Positions 25,457 to 35,042 of a DNA stretch of 64,000 nucleotides are shown here, in pieces. The notes beneath the pieces were generated by a model. That model did not search any database. It was not told the DNA's origin and saw only the letters and a program-made list of their open reading frames with translations. The stretch is from Endoryza sp044226045 (lineage in GTDB: Bacteria; Bacteroidota; Bacteroidia; Chitinophagales; Chitinophagaceae): NCBI GenBank assembly GCA_044226045.1, contig JBGAHR010000001.1:152801-216800 (forward strand). The letters run 5' to 3'. Within the stretch, counting starts at the first letter, position 1; each line of letters opens with the position of its first letter. Both the position numbers and the translations under genes were made by a program.

Positions 25457-28400
25457 TTATTGCTTTACAAAGCGACTCGTCAGCTTCCTGCTGCCGGTAA
25501 TCACTTCGGCATAATAAATTCCTGCAGACAGTGAAGACAATGGCACCGTAACATCATAATTGGGTGACTGCTTCACAAACTGGTAGCTGTATACCAGCTT
25601 TCCATTGATGTCATATACATTTATCCTCGACGGACCTGTCAATGCGCTGCTGTATCGGAGATTCACTTGTGAGATCGCGGGATTGGGATAAGCTACCAGT
25701 TGCTCCTGTACGGTGTTAGTAGTAGCTGCGCTCAGTTCGGCGACTGCTGCTGTTTTTGCAGTGGTACCGGCTGTTGTGCTGTTCACGGTAATTACCACCA
25801 CATCTGTGCTCACAATGCCTGTGTTGTTGGTAATCTTCAACTGGAACTGATAGGTTCCCTGGGAGAGACCGCTTACCTGTGTAACAGCATAATTCGGGCT
25901 GCTGATCACTGCCGTAGTGGGGCCGCTCACCTGCGACCAGTTCCATTGCGCGATAAAGCCGTTTCCATCGGTTGAGCCAAGGCCATTCAGTTGAACAACT
26001 GTCACCGGCAGATTGATCGTTACATCATTACCGGCATTGGCCACCGGCGCGCCCTGCTGGATTACATTCACCATAACGGTATCCGCAGCTGTATTGCCTG
26101 CATTGTCGGTAAGGGTCAGTTTGAAAGCGTAGGTACCCGGAGCCAGGTTGTTCACCTGGGTGGCATCTGAATTAGGGCTCACAATGGTATAAGAAGTGGG
26201 TCCACTGATTCGGCTCCAGTTCCAGACAGCGATAAATCCATCCGGATCGTAAGAGCTGGTGCCTCTCAGTACAACGCTGTTGGCAGGCCACTGCACGTTT
26301 TGATCACTTCCCGCATTAGCCACGGGAGCCTGACCATTATTTACCGGATAGGAAGGCGCGCTTCCATATGCCACGGTGATGGTAACAGTATCTGCCGCAC
26401 TGGCGCCTGCATTATCTGTTACTTTCAGTTCAAATTGGTAAACACCCTGTACCAGGTTGCTGACACTGGTAGTGGCAACAGCCGTGTTGGCAATGGTAGG
26501 ATTGTTGGGGCCGCTGAGCCTTGTCCATTTCCAGGATGCAATGGTTCCGTCCGGATCAGTGGAAGCAGAACCATTCAAAGTAGCCGTATTGGTCGGGAGT
26601 GTAATGGATCCGTTTGGTCCCGCATTGGCAACAGGTGCCTGGTTAACCGGAACAGTGCTTCCCACTGTGATCTTGACGGTATCACGACTCAACGCACCAT
26701 TGGCATCGTTAACGGCCAATACAAATTCGTAGGTTCCGTTCACCAATCCATTCACCGTCGGGCTGGCGAGTGTGGAGTTTGAAATACTGTAAGAATCCGG
26801 TCCGGTCACCTTCGACCAGTAATATGACTTGATCGTTCCGTCCGGATCATAAGAACCACTTCCGTCGAGCGTGGTGCTGCTTCCTGTGATGGTTTGATCA
26901 TTTCCTGCTTTCGCTACCGGCAGTTGATTGCCGGTTGAGCCGCCGTTCACCGTAACGATCACCGTATCGCTCGCGGAAGCGCCGGTATTATCTTTTACAA
27001 TTAACTGGAAAGTATAAATTCCCTGTGACAAATTGGTAACTGTGGTGGTATAATACTGCGGACTGTTGATGCTTTCTCCTGCAGGCCCGCTCAACTTCGA
27101 CCAGTTCCAGTTGGTAATGCTTCCTGCCGGTGCGGAAGAAGTGGAACCATTCAGCGTAACGTTATTGGTGGGAAGTGTTATAGTGATATCACTGCCTGCC
27201 CTGGCAACCGGAGGCTGACTGGATGGGGGAGGTGTTGGTTGTGCACTACCTACTGTGATCTGTACAGTATCTCTCGCTGTCAGGCCGAGATTGTCATTTA
27301 CGATCAGCAGGAACTGATAGGTTCCCGCAACCAGGTTGCTCACTGTTGGGTTGGCTATGGCAGAATTGGAAATAGCGTAGGACGTGGGTCCGGAAAGTTT
27401 AGACCAGTTATAAGAAGCAATAGAGCCGTCGGGGTCGCTGGAGGAGGCCCCATTCAAATTGGTGCTGCTTCCGGTAATGGTTTGATCCGGTCCTGCATTG
27501 GCAATTGGCGCTTTGTTGGAACTGCCCGCGCCATTGACGGTAACTTTTACATTCGCGGTATTCGTTGCACCCGCATTGTCGGTAACCGTGAGTGCAAATA
27601 CATAACTACCCTGTGTAAGTCCGCTTACCGTAGTGCTCGCTGAATTTGTTGAACTGAAATTAGCGGTGCCGCCGCTGACTTTGGTCCAGCTGTAACCCGT
27701 AATATTTCCATCCGCATCGGAAGAGGCGGAACCATTTAATGATACACTGTTTGTCGGGAGCGTAATGGTTTGATCCGGTCCCGCATTGGCAACAGGCGCC
27801 ACATTGCCCTGGCCGCCACCGCCCGTCAGGCTGACGTTCACCACCACCTGGTCTTTCGAAACGCCACCTCTGTTGTCTACTACCGTTAATTCATATACAT
27901 AGGTACCGGCAGTGAGTAGCCCGGTAAGTCCGGTTATGCCGTTGGTGGATACAGCAGACAGAATGTTTCCGACAGAAGGTCCGGATATTTTGTTCCAGAT
28001 ATATCTTACAATAGTTCCATCGGGGTCGGAAGAGGAAGCGCCACTGAGTGTGGCGGTACCCAATACACTTGAAATAGTGATATCCGGTCCTGCATTGGCC
28101 ACCGGCAATGTATTTACCGCAAGACTTTTATTTTGACCGAGCAGCCATTCATACAGGTTGGGATTTGCCCAGTTGTATTCCGTATCATAAGCTCTGTCCC
28201 AGATCCAGTGACCTCCATTGGCGTACAAAGTCATCAAAGGCTTTACCGGATTTCCGGCAGCCTGGATGGCTTGAATAGAACTGGTGGTACAGCCAACGCC
28301 TACTACACCGTCATCCTGTGCATGAAACGCCCATACCGGAAGTTTAGCTCCGGCAATATTAGCGGCCGACACCAGGTTGCAGGTTCCGCAAACCGGAGCG

Positions 28401-28894
28401 ATCGCCGCCAGTTGACTGGCATTTCCCGAAGAGGAAGAAGCATATTTCCAAACGCCACCACCTCCCAGGCTCAATCCTGTGAGGTAAATTCTGTTTGGAT
28501 CCACACGCAGGTTGTTTTTCGCGTATTTGATCATTTCATCCACGTAAAAATTCTGCCAGTCGCCATAAGCCGTGCTCAACTGCGGAGACAATACGAGGAA
28601 GGTTTCCCATTTGCCATTCCAGAAGAATCGCATGGGGTGACCATTTGCAATGTTTTTGGGAATTCCATTGGCCAGGACCAGGGGGAGGTTGGTTTGGCCG
28701 TCACCTCGTTCTCCAATACCGTGGAGAAAGATGATTAATGGATATTGTGTTGTCGGGTTAGAACTGTAGTCAGTGGGGGTGTACTGATAAAAACCGATAA
28801 ATGTTCCATTCGACGCCGTCAGGCTTTTTGCTACCTGTTGAGATAATGCAAAAAGCGGGGCCAGCAAGAGACTGGCGATCAACAATCTTTTCAT
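25457..28894 (-). CDS. Secreted esterase-like protein with 8 PKD domains and type A T9SS tail
   Basis: A 1145-residue paralogue of its two neighbours. The signal peptide ends near 'LFALSQ'. The esterase head has 'LIIFLHGIGERGDG', 'TGLSLGGGGVW' (nucleophile Ser), 'FHAQDDGVVG' and 'NGGHWIWDRAYD'. Eight PKD/REJ-like domains follow, recognisable by repeated 'PVANAGPDQTIT ... LNGSxSxDPDG ... W(S/T)KxSGP ... Y.F.LTVTDNxG' blocks. The fourth has the deviant 'SSAPAGS' and the eighth 'STDGNGF' in place of the DPDG motif. The tail is a type A T9SS domain ('AYPNPAISQVNLRYSS'). Expansion by tandem duplication of a module of about 100 residues is evident. Substrate unknown; a clear terminator follows. Confidence 0.87.
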   Translation of the reverse strand: MKRLLIASLLLAPLFALSQQVAKSLTASNGTFIGFYQYTPTDYSSNPTTQYPLIIFLHGIGERGDGQTNLPLVLANGIPKNIANGHPMRFFWNGKWETFLVLSPQLSTAYGDWQNFYVDEMIKYAKNNLRVDPNRIYLTGLSLGGGGVWKYASSSSGNASQLAAIAPVCGTCNLVSAANIAGAKLPVWAFHAQDDGVVGVGCTTSSIQAIQAAGNPVKPLMTLYANGGHWIWDRAYDTEYNWANPNLYEWLLGQNKSLAVNTLPVANAGPDITISSVLGTATLSGASSSDPDGTIVRYIWNKISGPSVGNILSAVSTNGITGLTGLLTAGTYVYELTVVDNRGGVSKDQVVVNVSLTGGGGQGNVAPVANAGPDQTITLPTNSVSLNGSASSDADGNITGYSWTKVSGGTANFSSTNSASTTVSGLTQGSYVFALTVTDNAGATNTANVKVTVNGAGSSNKAPIANAGPDQTITGSSTNLNGASSSDPDGSIASYNWSKLSGPTSYAISNSAIANPTVSNLVAGTYQFLLIVNDNLGLTARDTVQITVGSAQPTPPPSSQPPVARAGSDITITLPTNNVTLNGSTSSAPAGSITNWNWSKLSGPAGESINSPQYYTTTVTNLSQGIYTFQLIVKDNTGASASDTVIVTVNGGSTGNQLPVAKAGNDQTITGSSTTLDGSGSYDPDGTIKSYYWSKVTGPDSYSISNSTLASPTVNGLVNGTYEFVLAVNDANGALSRDTVKITVGSTVPVNQAPVANAGPNGSITLPTNTATLNGSASTDPDGTIASWKWTRLSGPNNPTIANTAVATTSVSNLVQGVYQFELKVTDNAGASAADTVTITVAYGSAPSYPVNNGQAPVANAGSDQNVQWPANSVVLRGTSSYDPDGFIAVWNWSRISGPTSYTIVSPNSDATQVNNLAPGTYAFKLTLTDNAGNTAADTVMVNVIQQGAPVANAGNDVTINLPVTVVQLNGLGSTDGNGFIAQWNWSQVSGPTTAVISSPNYAVTQVSGLSQGTYQFQLKITNNTGIVSTDVVVITVNSTTAGTTAKTAAVAELSAATTNTVQEQLVAYPNPAISQVNLRYSSALTGPSRINVYDINGKLVYSYQFVKQSPNYDVTVPLSSLSAGIYYAEVITGSRKLTSRFVKQ

Positions 28895-29505
28895 AGAGAA
28901 TCAAAGCACTTTCCAGGGTGATAAAATAGTAGTTACATTCCGATGACTTCGTCATCGTTTTTGAAATTCATCGCTAAAAAATGGAAATGTTGGTTCGAAG
29001 AATTACTCGCAGCTATTCTCATTTTGTTAATGAAAATGCACACAGCGAGCATCAGAATGTCCAGAACCTTCAATAACCAGGGAGTTTTAATAGGGATTCG
29101 AGAAGATGCCATTTTTTTGCAATGACTATGCCAATTATTATAATGGCATTTTAATTTTTATCTACGATTTCCATTTGAAATGTGAATAATCGTTTCGAGT
29201 GTTAGCAACCAACAGATTAAAAAATCGATGAAGAGAAAAATATTTTTTCTCTGCCATCACCATTAAAAATGAAATGTTCATGATATTGAATTTTCTCAAA
29301 GAAAAAACTCACACAGTTATGCGGCTGTCGAATGGATTTTTATAATTCTGTAGAGAGAGAAAATTTTTTTGTAGAGGAAAGTTGATCGCGATTAAGGAGA
29401 AACACCGTGGAAAAAATTACACAGACAATCATTCTTGTTTTATTAACAAAACAAAAAAGGTGATTGAGCTTCTCAATCACCTTTTGATTTCATTTAAATA
29501 TTGAT
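28895..29505. other. AT-rich intergenic region between esterase/PKD paralogues
   Basis: 611 bp, noticeably AT-rich between about 29130 and 29460, without a credible gene. It holds the 29455-29485 terminator and presumably the promoter of the 1145-aa gene; no consensus -7 element was found. Confidence 0.5.
29455..29485 (-). terminator. Rho-independent terminator of the 1334-aa esterase/PKD gene
   Basis: Perfect 14-bp stem AAAAGGTGATTGAG / CTCAATCACCTTTT with a 3-nt loop, then on the minus strand a run of T (TTTTTTGTTTTG, partly within the stem). It lies 20 bp past the stop. Confidence 0.9.
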
Positions 29506-32500
29506 CTACTGTTTTATCAGTTTGGTAATCATTCGTTTTTGTTTTTCAACCCAAACTTCCACATAGTAAACACCTGCTTTCAGATCAGCCACACTCACCT
29601 GGACATCAGACAATGTTCTTCCTTTATCGAACATGATCGTTTTAACCAGTACTCCATTATTATCGATGAAGTTGAGTTTGCACTGACCCACCAGGTCGCT
29701 TACACAACGAATGTTAACGGTAGTAATCGCCGGGTTCGGATAAACCGTTAAACCTTCGGAATAGCTGAAATTATCCACGATGGTGATTCCAACTGTATCC
29801 TTGCGGCTGGCTCCTCCATTATCGGTTACGGTCAACTCGAACACATAATCACCCACCGTCACCAGGTTGGATACAGAAGTGATCGACAGGTTTGCATTAC
29901 CGAGCACAGTATTGACTGGTCCGGAAATTTGTCTCCAGCGATAACTGCTGATGGAACCATCCGGATCATAGGAGGCAGTACCATTCAATACGGACGTGCT
30001 CGAAGGCACTGCGATGGTAGTATCGTTTCCTGCCTCGGCCACCGGCAATTGATTCGGCGATGCATTTACGATTACAGTCACCAGGTCTTTGGCGCTGGCT
30101 CCCTTGTTGTCGGTTACTGTCAATTCAAATACATAAGTACCGGCCTGCACGCCAACCACCGTTGGAGTAGCCGTAGTAGAGTTAACGATCGTAATAGCAC
30201 CTGGCCCTGAAATCTTCACCCAGCTGTAGGTGGCAATCAATCCATCAGGGTCATAAGAGGCAGCACCATTTAATTGTATCGTCGGATTGGGCAGCATGAC
30301 GGTAATGTCAGTACCTGCCTTGGCAACAGGAGGCTGATTCGGTGCCGGGTTAACAGTTACTGTAACCGTATCGGCAGAACTTGCTCCATTATTATCTGTA
30401 ACAGACAGTCTGAACGCATAGGTTCCCTGTACCAGGTTAGTCAATGCGGTAGAGGCGCTTGCCGGACTGGCAATGGTAAACTGTGCCGGTCCACTAATTC
30501 TGCTCCAGCTGTAACTGGCAATGGAACCATCGGGATCGCTGGAAGCGGTTCCGTTCAAGGTCGTGCTGTTAGCAGGAAGCGTAAGGGTAATATCTGCTCC
30601 TGCATTTGCTTTCGGCGCCTGGTTGGAAGGCGGTGGCGGAGGCGGTGCTGCATTTACAGTGACCATCACGGTATCCGCATCACTCGCGCCGTTGTTGTCG
30701 GTTACAACCAGTCGGAAGCCATAGGTACCCTGTACCAGGTTGCTTAAACCGGTGCTGGCTGCTGAAGCATTGGCCAGTGTAAACTGCGTTGGTCCGCTGA
30801 TGCGGCTCCAGCTATAGGTGCTAATGGAACCATCGGGATCGCTGGAAGCGGTTCCGTTCAAGGTCGTGCTGTTGGCAGGAAGCGTAAGGGTAATATCAGC
30901 TCCTGCATTTGCATTCGGTGCCTGGTTGGGCGGTGGCGGTGCCGGATTAACAGTTACCTGAACAGTATCGCTTGCAATAGCGCCACTGTTATCTGTTACT
31001 ACCAATCTGAACTGATATACGCCCTGCACCAGGTTGGTAACACTGGTGGATGCGGCATTCACATTGGCGATATTGAATTGCGCAGGACCTGCGATCTTCA
31101 CCCAGTTATAAGATACAATAGTACCATCGGGATCTGAAGAGGAGCTGCCGTTGAGTGTTGTATTGTTGACGGGCAGGGTAATGCTCACATTATTGCCGGC
31201 AGCAGCGATCGGTGCCACGTTCGGCGGCGGCGGCGCACCACCTACTGTTACCTGTACGGTATCGATCGCTGTGGCTCCCTGGTTATCGGTTACGGTCAGA
31301 GTGAAAAGATAAGTACCAGCTACCAGGTTATTGACGATCGTCTGTCCGTAGTTCGGACTTACAATATTGTATTGAGAAGGGCCGCTGATCTTGGTCCACA
31401 CCCACAACGCAACGATACCATCGGGGTCATAGGAACCCGAACCGTCGAAAGTCGTGCTGTTTGCCGGTGGTGTTAAGGAAACATCCGCACCCGCTTTGGC
31501 GATCGGCGCCTGGTTGGGTGGAGGTGTACCATTGTTTACGGTTACCTGTACAGTGTCATCACCGGTAGCACCGTTGTTATCGGTTACCACCAGTCTGAAT
31601 GTATAGGTTCCTGCAACCAGGTTGGTCAATGAAGAACTGGCGGCTGTCGGGCTGCCGATGCTGTATTGGGCAGGTCCCGTCAGTTTACTCCAATTATAGG
31701 AAGATATGGTTCCATCCGGGTCGTTTGATCCGGATCCATTCAGTGTGGTCGAATTAGCGGGAAGAGTAAGAACTGCATTGGATCCGGCATTTGCCTTGGG
31801 CGCCTGGTTAGCCGGCGGTGGCGGTGGCAAGGCAGCATTCACTGTTACCACTATGGTATCTTTTCCAATCGCTCCATTATTATCGGTCACCTGCAGTTGG
31901 AAACTGTAAGTTCCCTGTACCAGGTTGGATAAAGTGGTAGTAGCTGCAGACGCGTTTCCAATGGTGTACTGGGCAGGTCCGCTCAATTTGCTCCAGGCAA
32001 ATGAACTGATCGTTCCATCGGCATCACTGGAGAATGATCCATCCAGGGTGCTGTTATTGGTGGGCAGGGTCAGTGTAATATCTGATCCGGCTCTTGCAAC
32101 TGGCGCCTGGTTGGCAGGTGGAAGGCCCGGAAGATTTACCGTGATCTGTACCGTATCTCTGCCAACTCCACCGGCATTATCGGTTACACGTAATTCAAAT
32201 GTATATACACCGGATACCATTCCATCAATACCACAGGATGCATAAATATTATTGGGCATGTTGAAAGTAGCCGGTCCGCTGAGTTTTGTCCAGAGATAAC
32301 CCGTAATCGAACCATCCGGATCAAAACTTCCCCATGAGCTGAGGGTAATATTATTTACTGTGATGGTCTGGTCTGAACCAGCCACTGCAACCGGTAGGAG
32401 GTTAGTACCGGGAGGGCCGCTGTTTACTGTAACTTTTACTGTATCACGACGGGCGATTGCTCTGTTATCCACTACCATCAACTGGAAATAGTATGTTCCC

Positions 32501-33510
32501 GGAGTGGTCATGCCGGTCAAGTTGGAAGTTACATTTGCCGGTGTCTGAATCGTGGCGTTCATCGGACCGGAAATTTGCGACCAGCTATAACGGGCAATAG
32601 TTCCGTCCGGATCAGACGAAGAAGATCCGTTCAGAACAGTATTGGTGGTAGGGTGTGTAATGGTTTGATCAGGTCCTGCATTCGCAATAGGAGGCAGGTT
32701 GGTCAATGGAAGATTGCGTGCCTGGCCCAGGAACCATTCAAACAAAGAAGGGTTCTGCCAGGTATAAGACATATCGTACGCACGGTCCCAGATAAAGTGA
32801 CCACCGTCGTTGTACAAAGTCATCAATGGCTTTACAGCAGGATTACAGTTATTGATATTCTGGATAGCGCTGGTAGTACAACCTACGCCAACCACTCCAT
32901 CATCCTGCGCGTGAAATGCCCATATCGGCAAATTGGCGCTGGCCATATTGCAGGCGCTCACTACAGAGCAGGTTCCGCAAACCGGGGCAATAGCGGCAAA
33001 TTTTTTCGCATTGGCCACAGATCCGGAAGCATAATGCCATACACCGCCGCCACCCAGACTCAAACCAGTCAGGTAAACACGGTTGGTATCAATATTGAGG
33101 TTATTCCTGGCATACTTGTACATCTCATCAACATAGAAATCCTGCCAGTCGCCGTAACTCCGGCTCAACTGGGGAGAGAGTACCAGGAAAGTTTCGTATT
33201 TGCCGTTCCACCAGAAGGTCATGGTGCTGCCATTGGCGATGTATTTGGGAATGCCCTGCCCTAACACATTGGGCAATTCGGAGGTACCGTTACCTCTTTC
33301 GCCAATTCCATGTAAAAAGATAATGATGGGAAACTTTTCGGAAGGCCTGGAAGCATAGTCTGTCGGCTTGTATTCGTAAAAACCAATAAACTGACCATTG
33401 GCTGCTGTAAGTCCTTTAGCTACCTGCTGGGCTGTACCAGACAAACAGAGCGTCAGGAGAAATACCATGAAGCCAACTGCCTTCCTACTTAAATAGGTAG
33501 AGTTTTTCAT
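29506..33510 (-). CDS. Secreted esterase-like protein with 10 PKD domains and type A T9SS tail
   Basis: The largest (1334 residues) of three tandem paralogues. The signal peptide ends 'LSGTAQ'. The esterase head has 'IIIFLHGIGERGNG', 'TGLSLGGGGVW', 'FHAQDDGVVG' and 'DGGHFIWDRAYD', so the Ser-Asp-His triad appears intact. Ten PKD/REJ-like domains follow, several joined by PPPPxNQAP linkers. Domains 7 and 8 (around 30521-30910) are nearly identical in DNA with a 303-bp period, showing recent duplication. The type A sorting domain begins 'VYPNPAITTVNIRC'. Function: secreted or surface-bound hydrolase with a long beta-sandwich stalk; the substrate cannot be deduced. Confidence 0.87.
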   Translation of the reverse strand: MKNSTYLSRKAVGFMVFLLTLCLSGTAQQVAKGLTAANGQFIGFYEYKPTDYASRPSEKFPIIIFLHGIGERGNGTSELPNVLGQGIPKYIANGSTMTFWWNGKYETFLVLSPQLSRSYGDWQDFYVDEMYKYARNNLNIDTNRVYLTGLSLGGGGVWHYASGSVANAKKFAAIAPVCGTCSVVSACNMASANLPIWAFHAQDDGVVGVGCTTSAIQNINNCNPAVKPLMTLYNDGGHFIWDRAYDMSYTWQNPSLFEWFLGQARNLPLTNLPPIANAGPDQTITHPTTNTVLNGSSSSDPDGTIARYSWSQISGPMNATIQTPANVTSNLTGMTTPGTYYFQLMVVDNRAIARRDTVKVTVNSGPPGTNLLPVAVAGSDQTITVNNITLSSWGSFDPDGSITGYLWTKLSGPATFNMPNNIYASCGIDGMVSGVYTFELRVTDNAGGVGRDTVQITVNLPGLPPANQAPVARAGSDITLTLPTNNSTLDGSFSSDADGTISSFAWSKLSGPAQYTIGNASAATTTLSNLVQGTYSFQLQVTDNNGAIGKDTIVVTVNAALPPPPPANQAPKANAGSNAVLTLPANSTTLNGSGSNDPDGTISSYNWSKLTGPAQYSIGSPTAASSSLTNLVAGTYTFRLVVTDNNGATGDDTVQVTVNNGTPPPNQAPIAKAGADVSLTPPANSTTFDGSGSYDPDGIVALWVWTKISGPSQYNIVSPNYGQTIVNNLVAGTYLFTLTVTDNQGATAIDTVQVTVGGAPPPPNVAPIAAAGNNVSITLPVNNTTLNGSSSSDPDGTIVSYNWVKIAGPAQFNIANVNAASTSVTNLVQGVYQFRLVVTDNSGAIASDTVQVTVNPAPPPPNQAPNANAGADITLTLPANSTTLNGTASSDPDGSISTYSWSRISGPTQFTLANASAASTGLSNLVQGTYGFRLVVTDNNGASDADTVMVTVNAAPPPPPPSNQAPKANAGADITLTLPANSTTLNGTASSDPDGSIASYSWSRISGPAQFTIASPASASTALTNLVQGTYAFRLSVTDNNGASSADTVTVTVNPAPNQPPVAKAGTDITVMLPNPTIQLNGAASYDPDGLIATYSWVKISGPGAITIVNSTTATPTVVGVQAGTYVFELTVTDNKGASAKDLVTVIVNASPNQLPVAEAGNDTTIAVPSSTSVLNGTASYDPDGSISSYRWRQISGPVNTVLGNANLSITSVSNLVTVGDYVFELTVTDNGGASRKDTVGITIVDNFSYSEGLTVYPNPAITTVNIRCVSDLVGQCKLNFIDNNGVLVKTIMFDKGRTLSDVQVSVADLKAGVYYVEVWVEKQKRMITKLIKQ
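30521..30910. repeat. 303-bp PKD-module direct repeat (nearly identical copies)
   Basis: A segment of roughly 85 bp starting at 30521 recurs at 30824 with only a couple of substitutions. It belongs to a 303-bp (101-codon) unit repeated within the PKD array, so the unit stays in frame. Neighbouring modules are more diverged. Confidence 0.8.
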
Positions 33511-33791
33511 ACGGGTGGATTTTCGGATTTAGGATATATGGAGATTTTCTCGAAAGCATGGAAAAAACCTCGCAACAACCTTACCAAAAAACGATTCAAA
33601 CACATGTTCCTGTATATTTTCGAAAAAAATATTTTCCCGCTGATTCACAACGGTTTAAGTTGTGTCGGCAGAGAGCTCCATTAAAATATAGGGATGGGAA
33701 AGCTTGAAAGACAACAAAATAACGTCCAAATCTGGTTAAGACGGCCGGAGTGAAAAAAATGTGGAAAAATCAGATGAAAATTAATTCTTCA

Positions 33792-34994
33792 TTAATTCAC
33801 TTTCTGCGTGAAGGACTTAGGAGTATGAAGAAATTCCTTTCGGCTCACCTTCATTTTAAATAATGCCCGCAGCATCGAAAACATCAGGACCGGTATATAT
33901 AATATAGCCTTGATCGTTTTCCAGTTATAGAAGCTGGAGGGGATGGCAATCAGGAAAGTAGAGAAATAAACCGCGGTTACCAGCAGCCACCATTGTTGAT
34001 CGGGCGCCAGGAAAAAGGTATGCGTGATGTTTTCAAGGACAATGACAAGCAGTAACAGAAAGAAAAATGCCAGGAAGATCAGCCTCGGCGGGATCAGGTT
34101 CAGGAATAATTTATTCCAGTAGTTGGCATCTTTGACAACCGGTCCCTGTTTGGCATCGAAGAATAATTTCAGGTGGATAATCTGGCTTTCCAGCCAGCGT
34201 GTTCTTTGTTTTTCGTATACCGCACGGCTGGCAACTTTCTCATCGAGAACATAGGCGTCTTCGATGAATTCAATGTTCACGCCGGCCTTCATCACTTCAA
34301 AATCAACTTCGCGATCGCAGGCCGGATTACCCAGTATGCCGGGTTTATTGTAGATGTTCTTCAGCGTATCAAATTCAAAGGCCATTCCCGAGCCAATGAC
34401 AGTAGAAGAAAACCCCAGGGCTCTCAGTCCTTTCCGGAAAAAATGATTGTTTACTTCTTCACTCATGGCGTCGAGCACAGCCACTGCTGTGTTGCGATTC
34501 TTGGCCACCCGGTGTACCTGCACCGCCCGGAATCCATGCTGAAAGGCATCATTGATTTGTTCCAGGCATCCTGGTTTCATGATATTATCCGCATCGAGTA
34601 TCAAAGCGATGTCGTATTGACCATCGGGTATGCTGTTGAGCAGTTTATTGAGTGAGCGGGCTTTTGATCCTATTTCAAATTGAACCTCGAGAACATTTAC
34701 CGGAATTTTTCTCAACTCTGCGATCGTCTCCGGCTTCAACTGGTCGGCTGCGAGAAAAACATCGAAATATGCCCGGTCGTAATCATGTTGTCGGGCTTCG
34801 CGGGCTGTATGGATAATAATATCGTCTTCCTTATATGAAGGGATGAGAACAGCGATTCTTTTTTTGTGCGGGTTGATACCATAACGGGGGCTGCGTTTCA
34901 GTTTTCCTGCCACCGTAATGACGAAAAGATAACCGACGTTCAGGGCAACATAAATAAAAAGTATCCAGGTTATGATATGTACCAGCAACAGCAT
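33792..34994 (-). CDS. Membrane glycosyltransferase family 2 (processive-type signature)
   Basis: A 400-residue GT2 enzyme with an N-terminal membrane helix (residues 1-28), a GT-A catalytic domain and three or four C-terminal helices. Motifs: 'IAVLIPSYKEDD' (nucleotide binding), 'ALILDADN' (DxD-like metal site), and 'EKQRTRWLESQ' (the QxxRW motif of cellulose synthase-like processive GT2 enzymes). It is the last gene of the leftward exopolysaccharide arm, 48 bp after another GT2 gene. It may polymerise or extend a polysaccharide at the cytoplasmic membrane; sugar specificity is unknown. Start is ATG. Confidence 0.87.
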   Translation of the reverse strand: MLLLVHIITWILFIYVALNVGYLFVITVAGKLKRSPRYGINPHKKRIAVLIPSYKEDDIIIHTAREARQHDYDRAYFDVFLAADQLKPETIAELRKIPVNVLEVQFEIGSKARSLNKLLNSIPDGQYDIALILDADNIMKPGCLEQINDAFQHGFRAVQVHRVAKNRNTAVAVLDAMSEEVNNHFFRKGLRALGFSSTVIGSGMAFEFDTLKNIYNKPGILGNPACDREVDFEVMKAGVNIEFIEDAYVLDEKVASRAVYEKQRTRWLESQIIHLKLFFDAKQGPVVKDANYWNKLFLNLIPPRLIFLAFFFLLLLVIVLENITHTFFLAPDQQWWLLVTAVYFSTFLIAIPSSFYNWKTIKAILYIPVLMFSMLRALFKMKVSRKEFLHTPKSFTQKVN

Positions 34995-35042
34995 GATTAC
35001 TCTAACGATTTATTGACAAAACTATTATGGTTTTCGGTGGAA

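Noticed and set aside
29130..29460. Possible genomic-island border because of higher AT content
   Set aside because: No integrase, tRNA, direct repeats or foreign genes; AT-rich intergenic DNA is enough explanation.
32575..33264. 229-residue plus-strand frame antisense to the esterase head
   Set aside because: Similar shadow frames occur opposite the head of each paralogue, as expected from conserved codons on the other strand.
23045..33510. Possible CRISPR or other direct-repeat array because of strong periodic repeats
   Set aside because: The periodicity (about 300 bp) is that of in-frame PKD modules in coding sequence.
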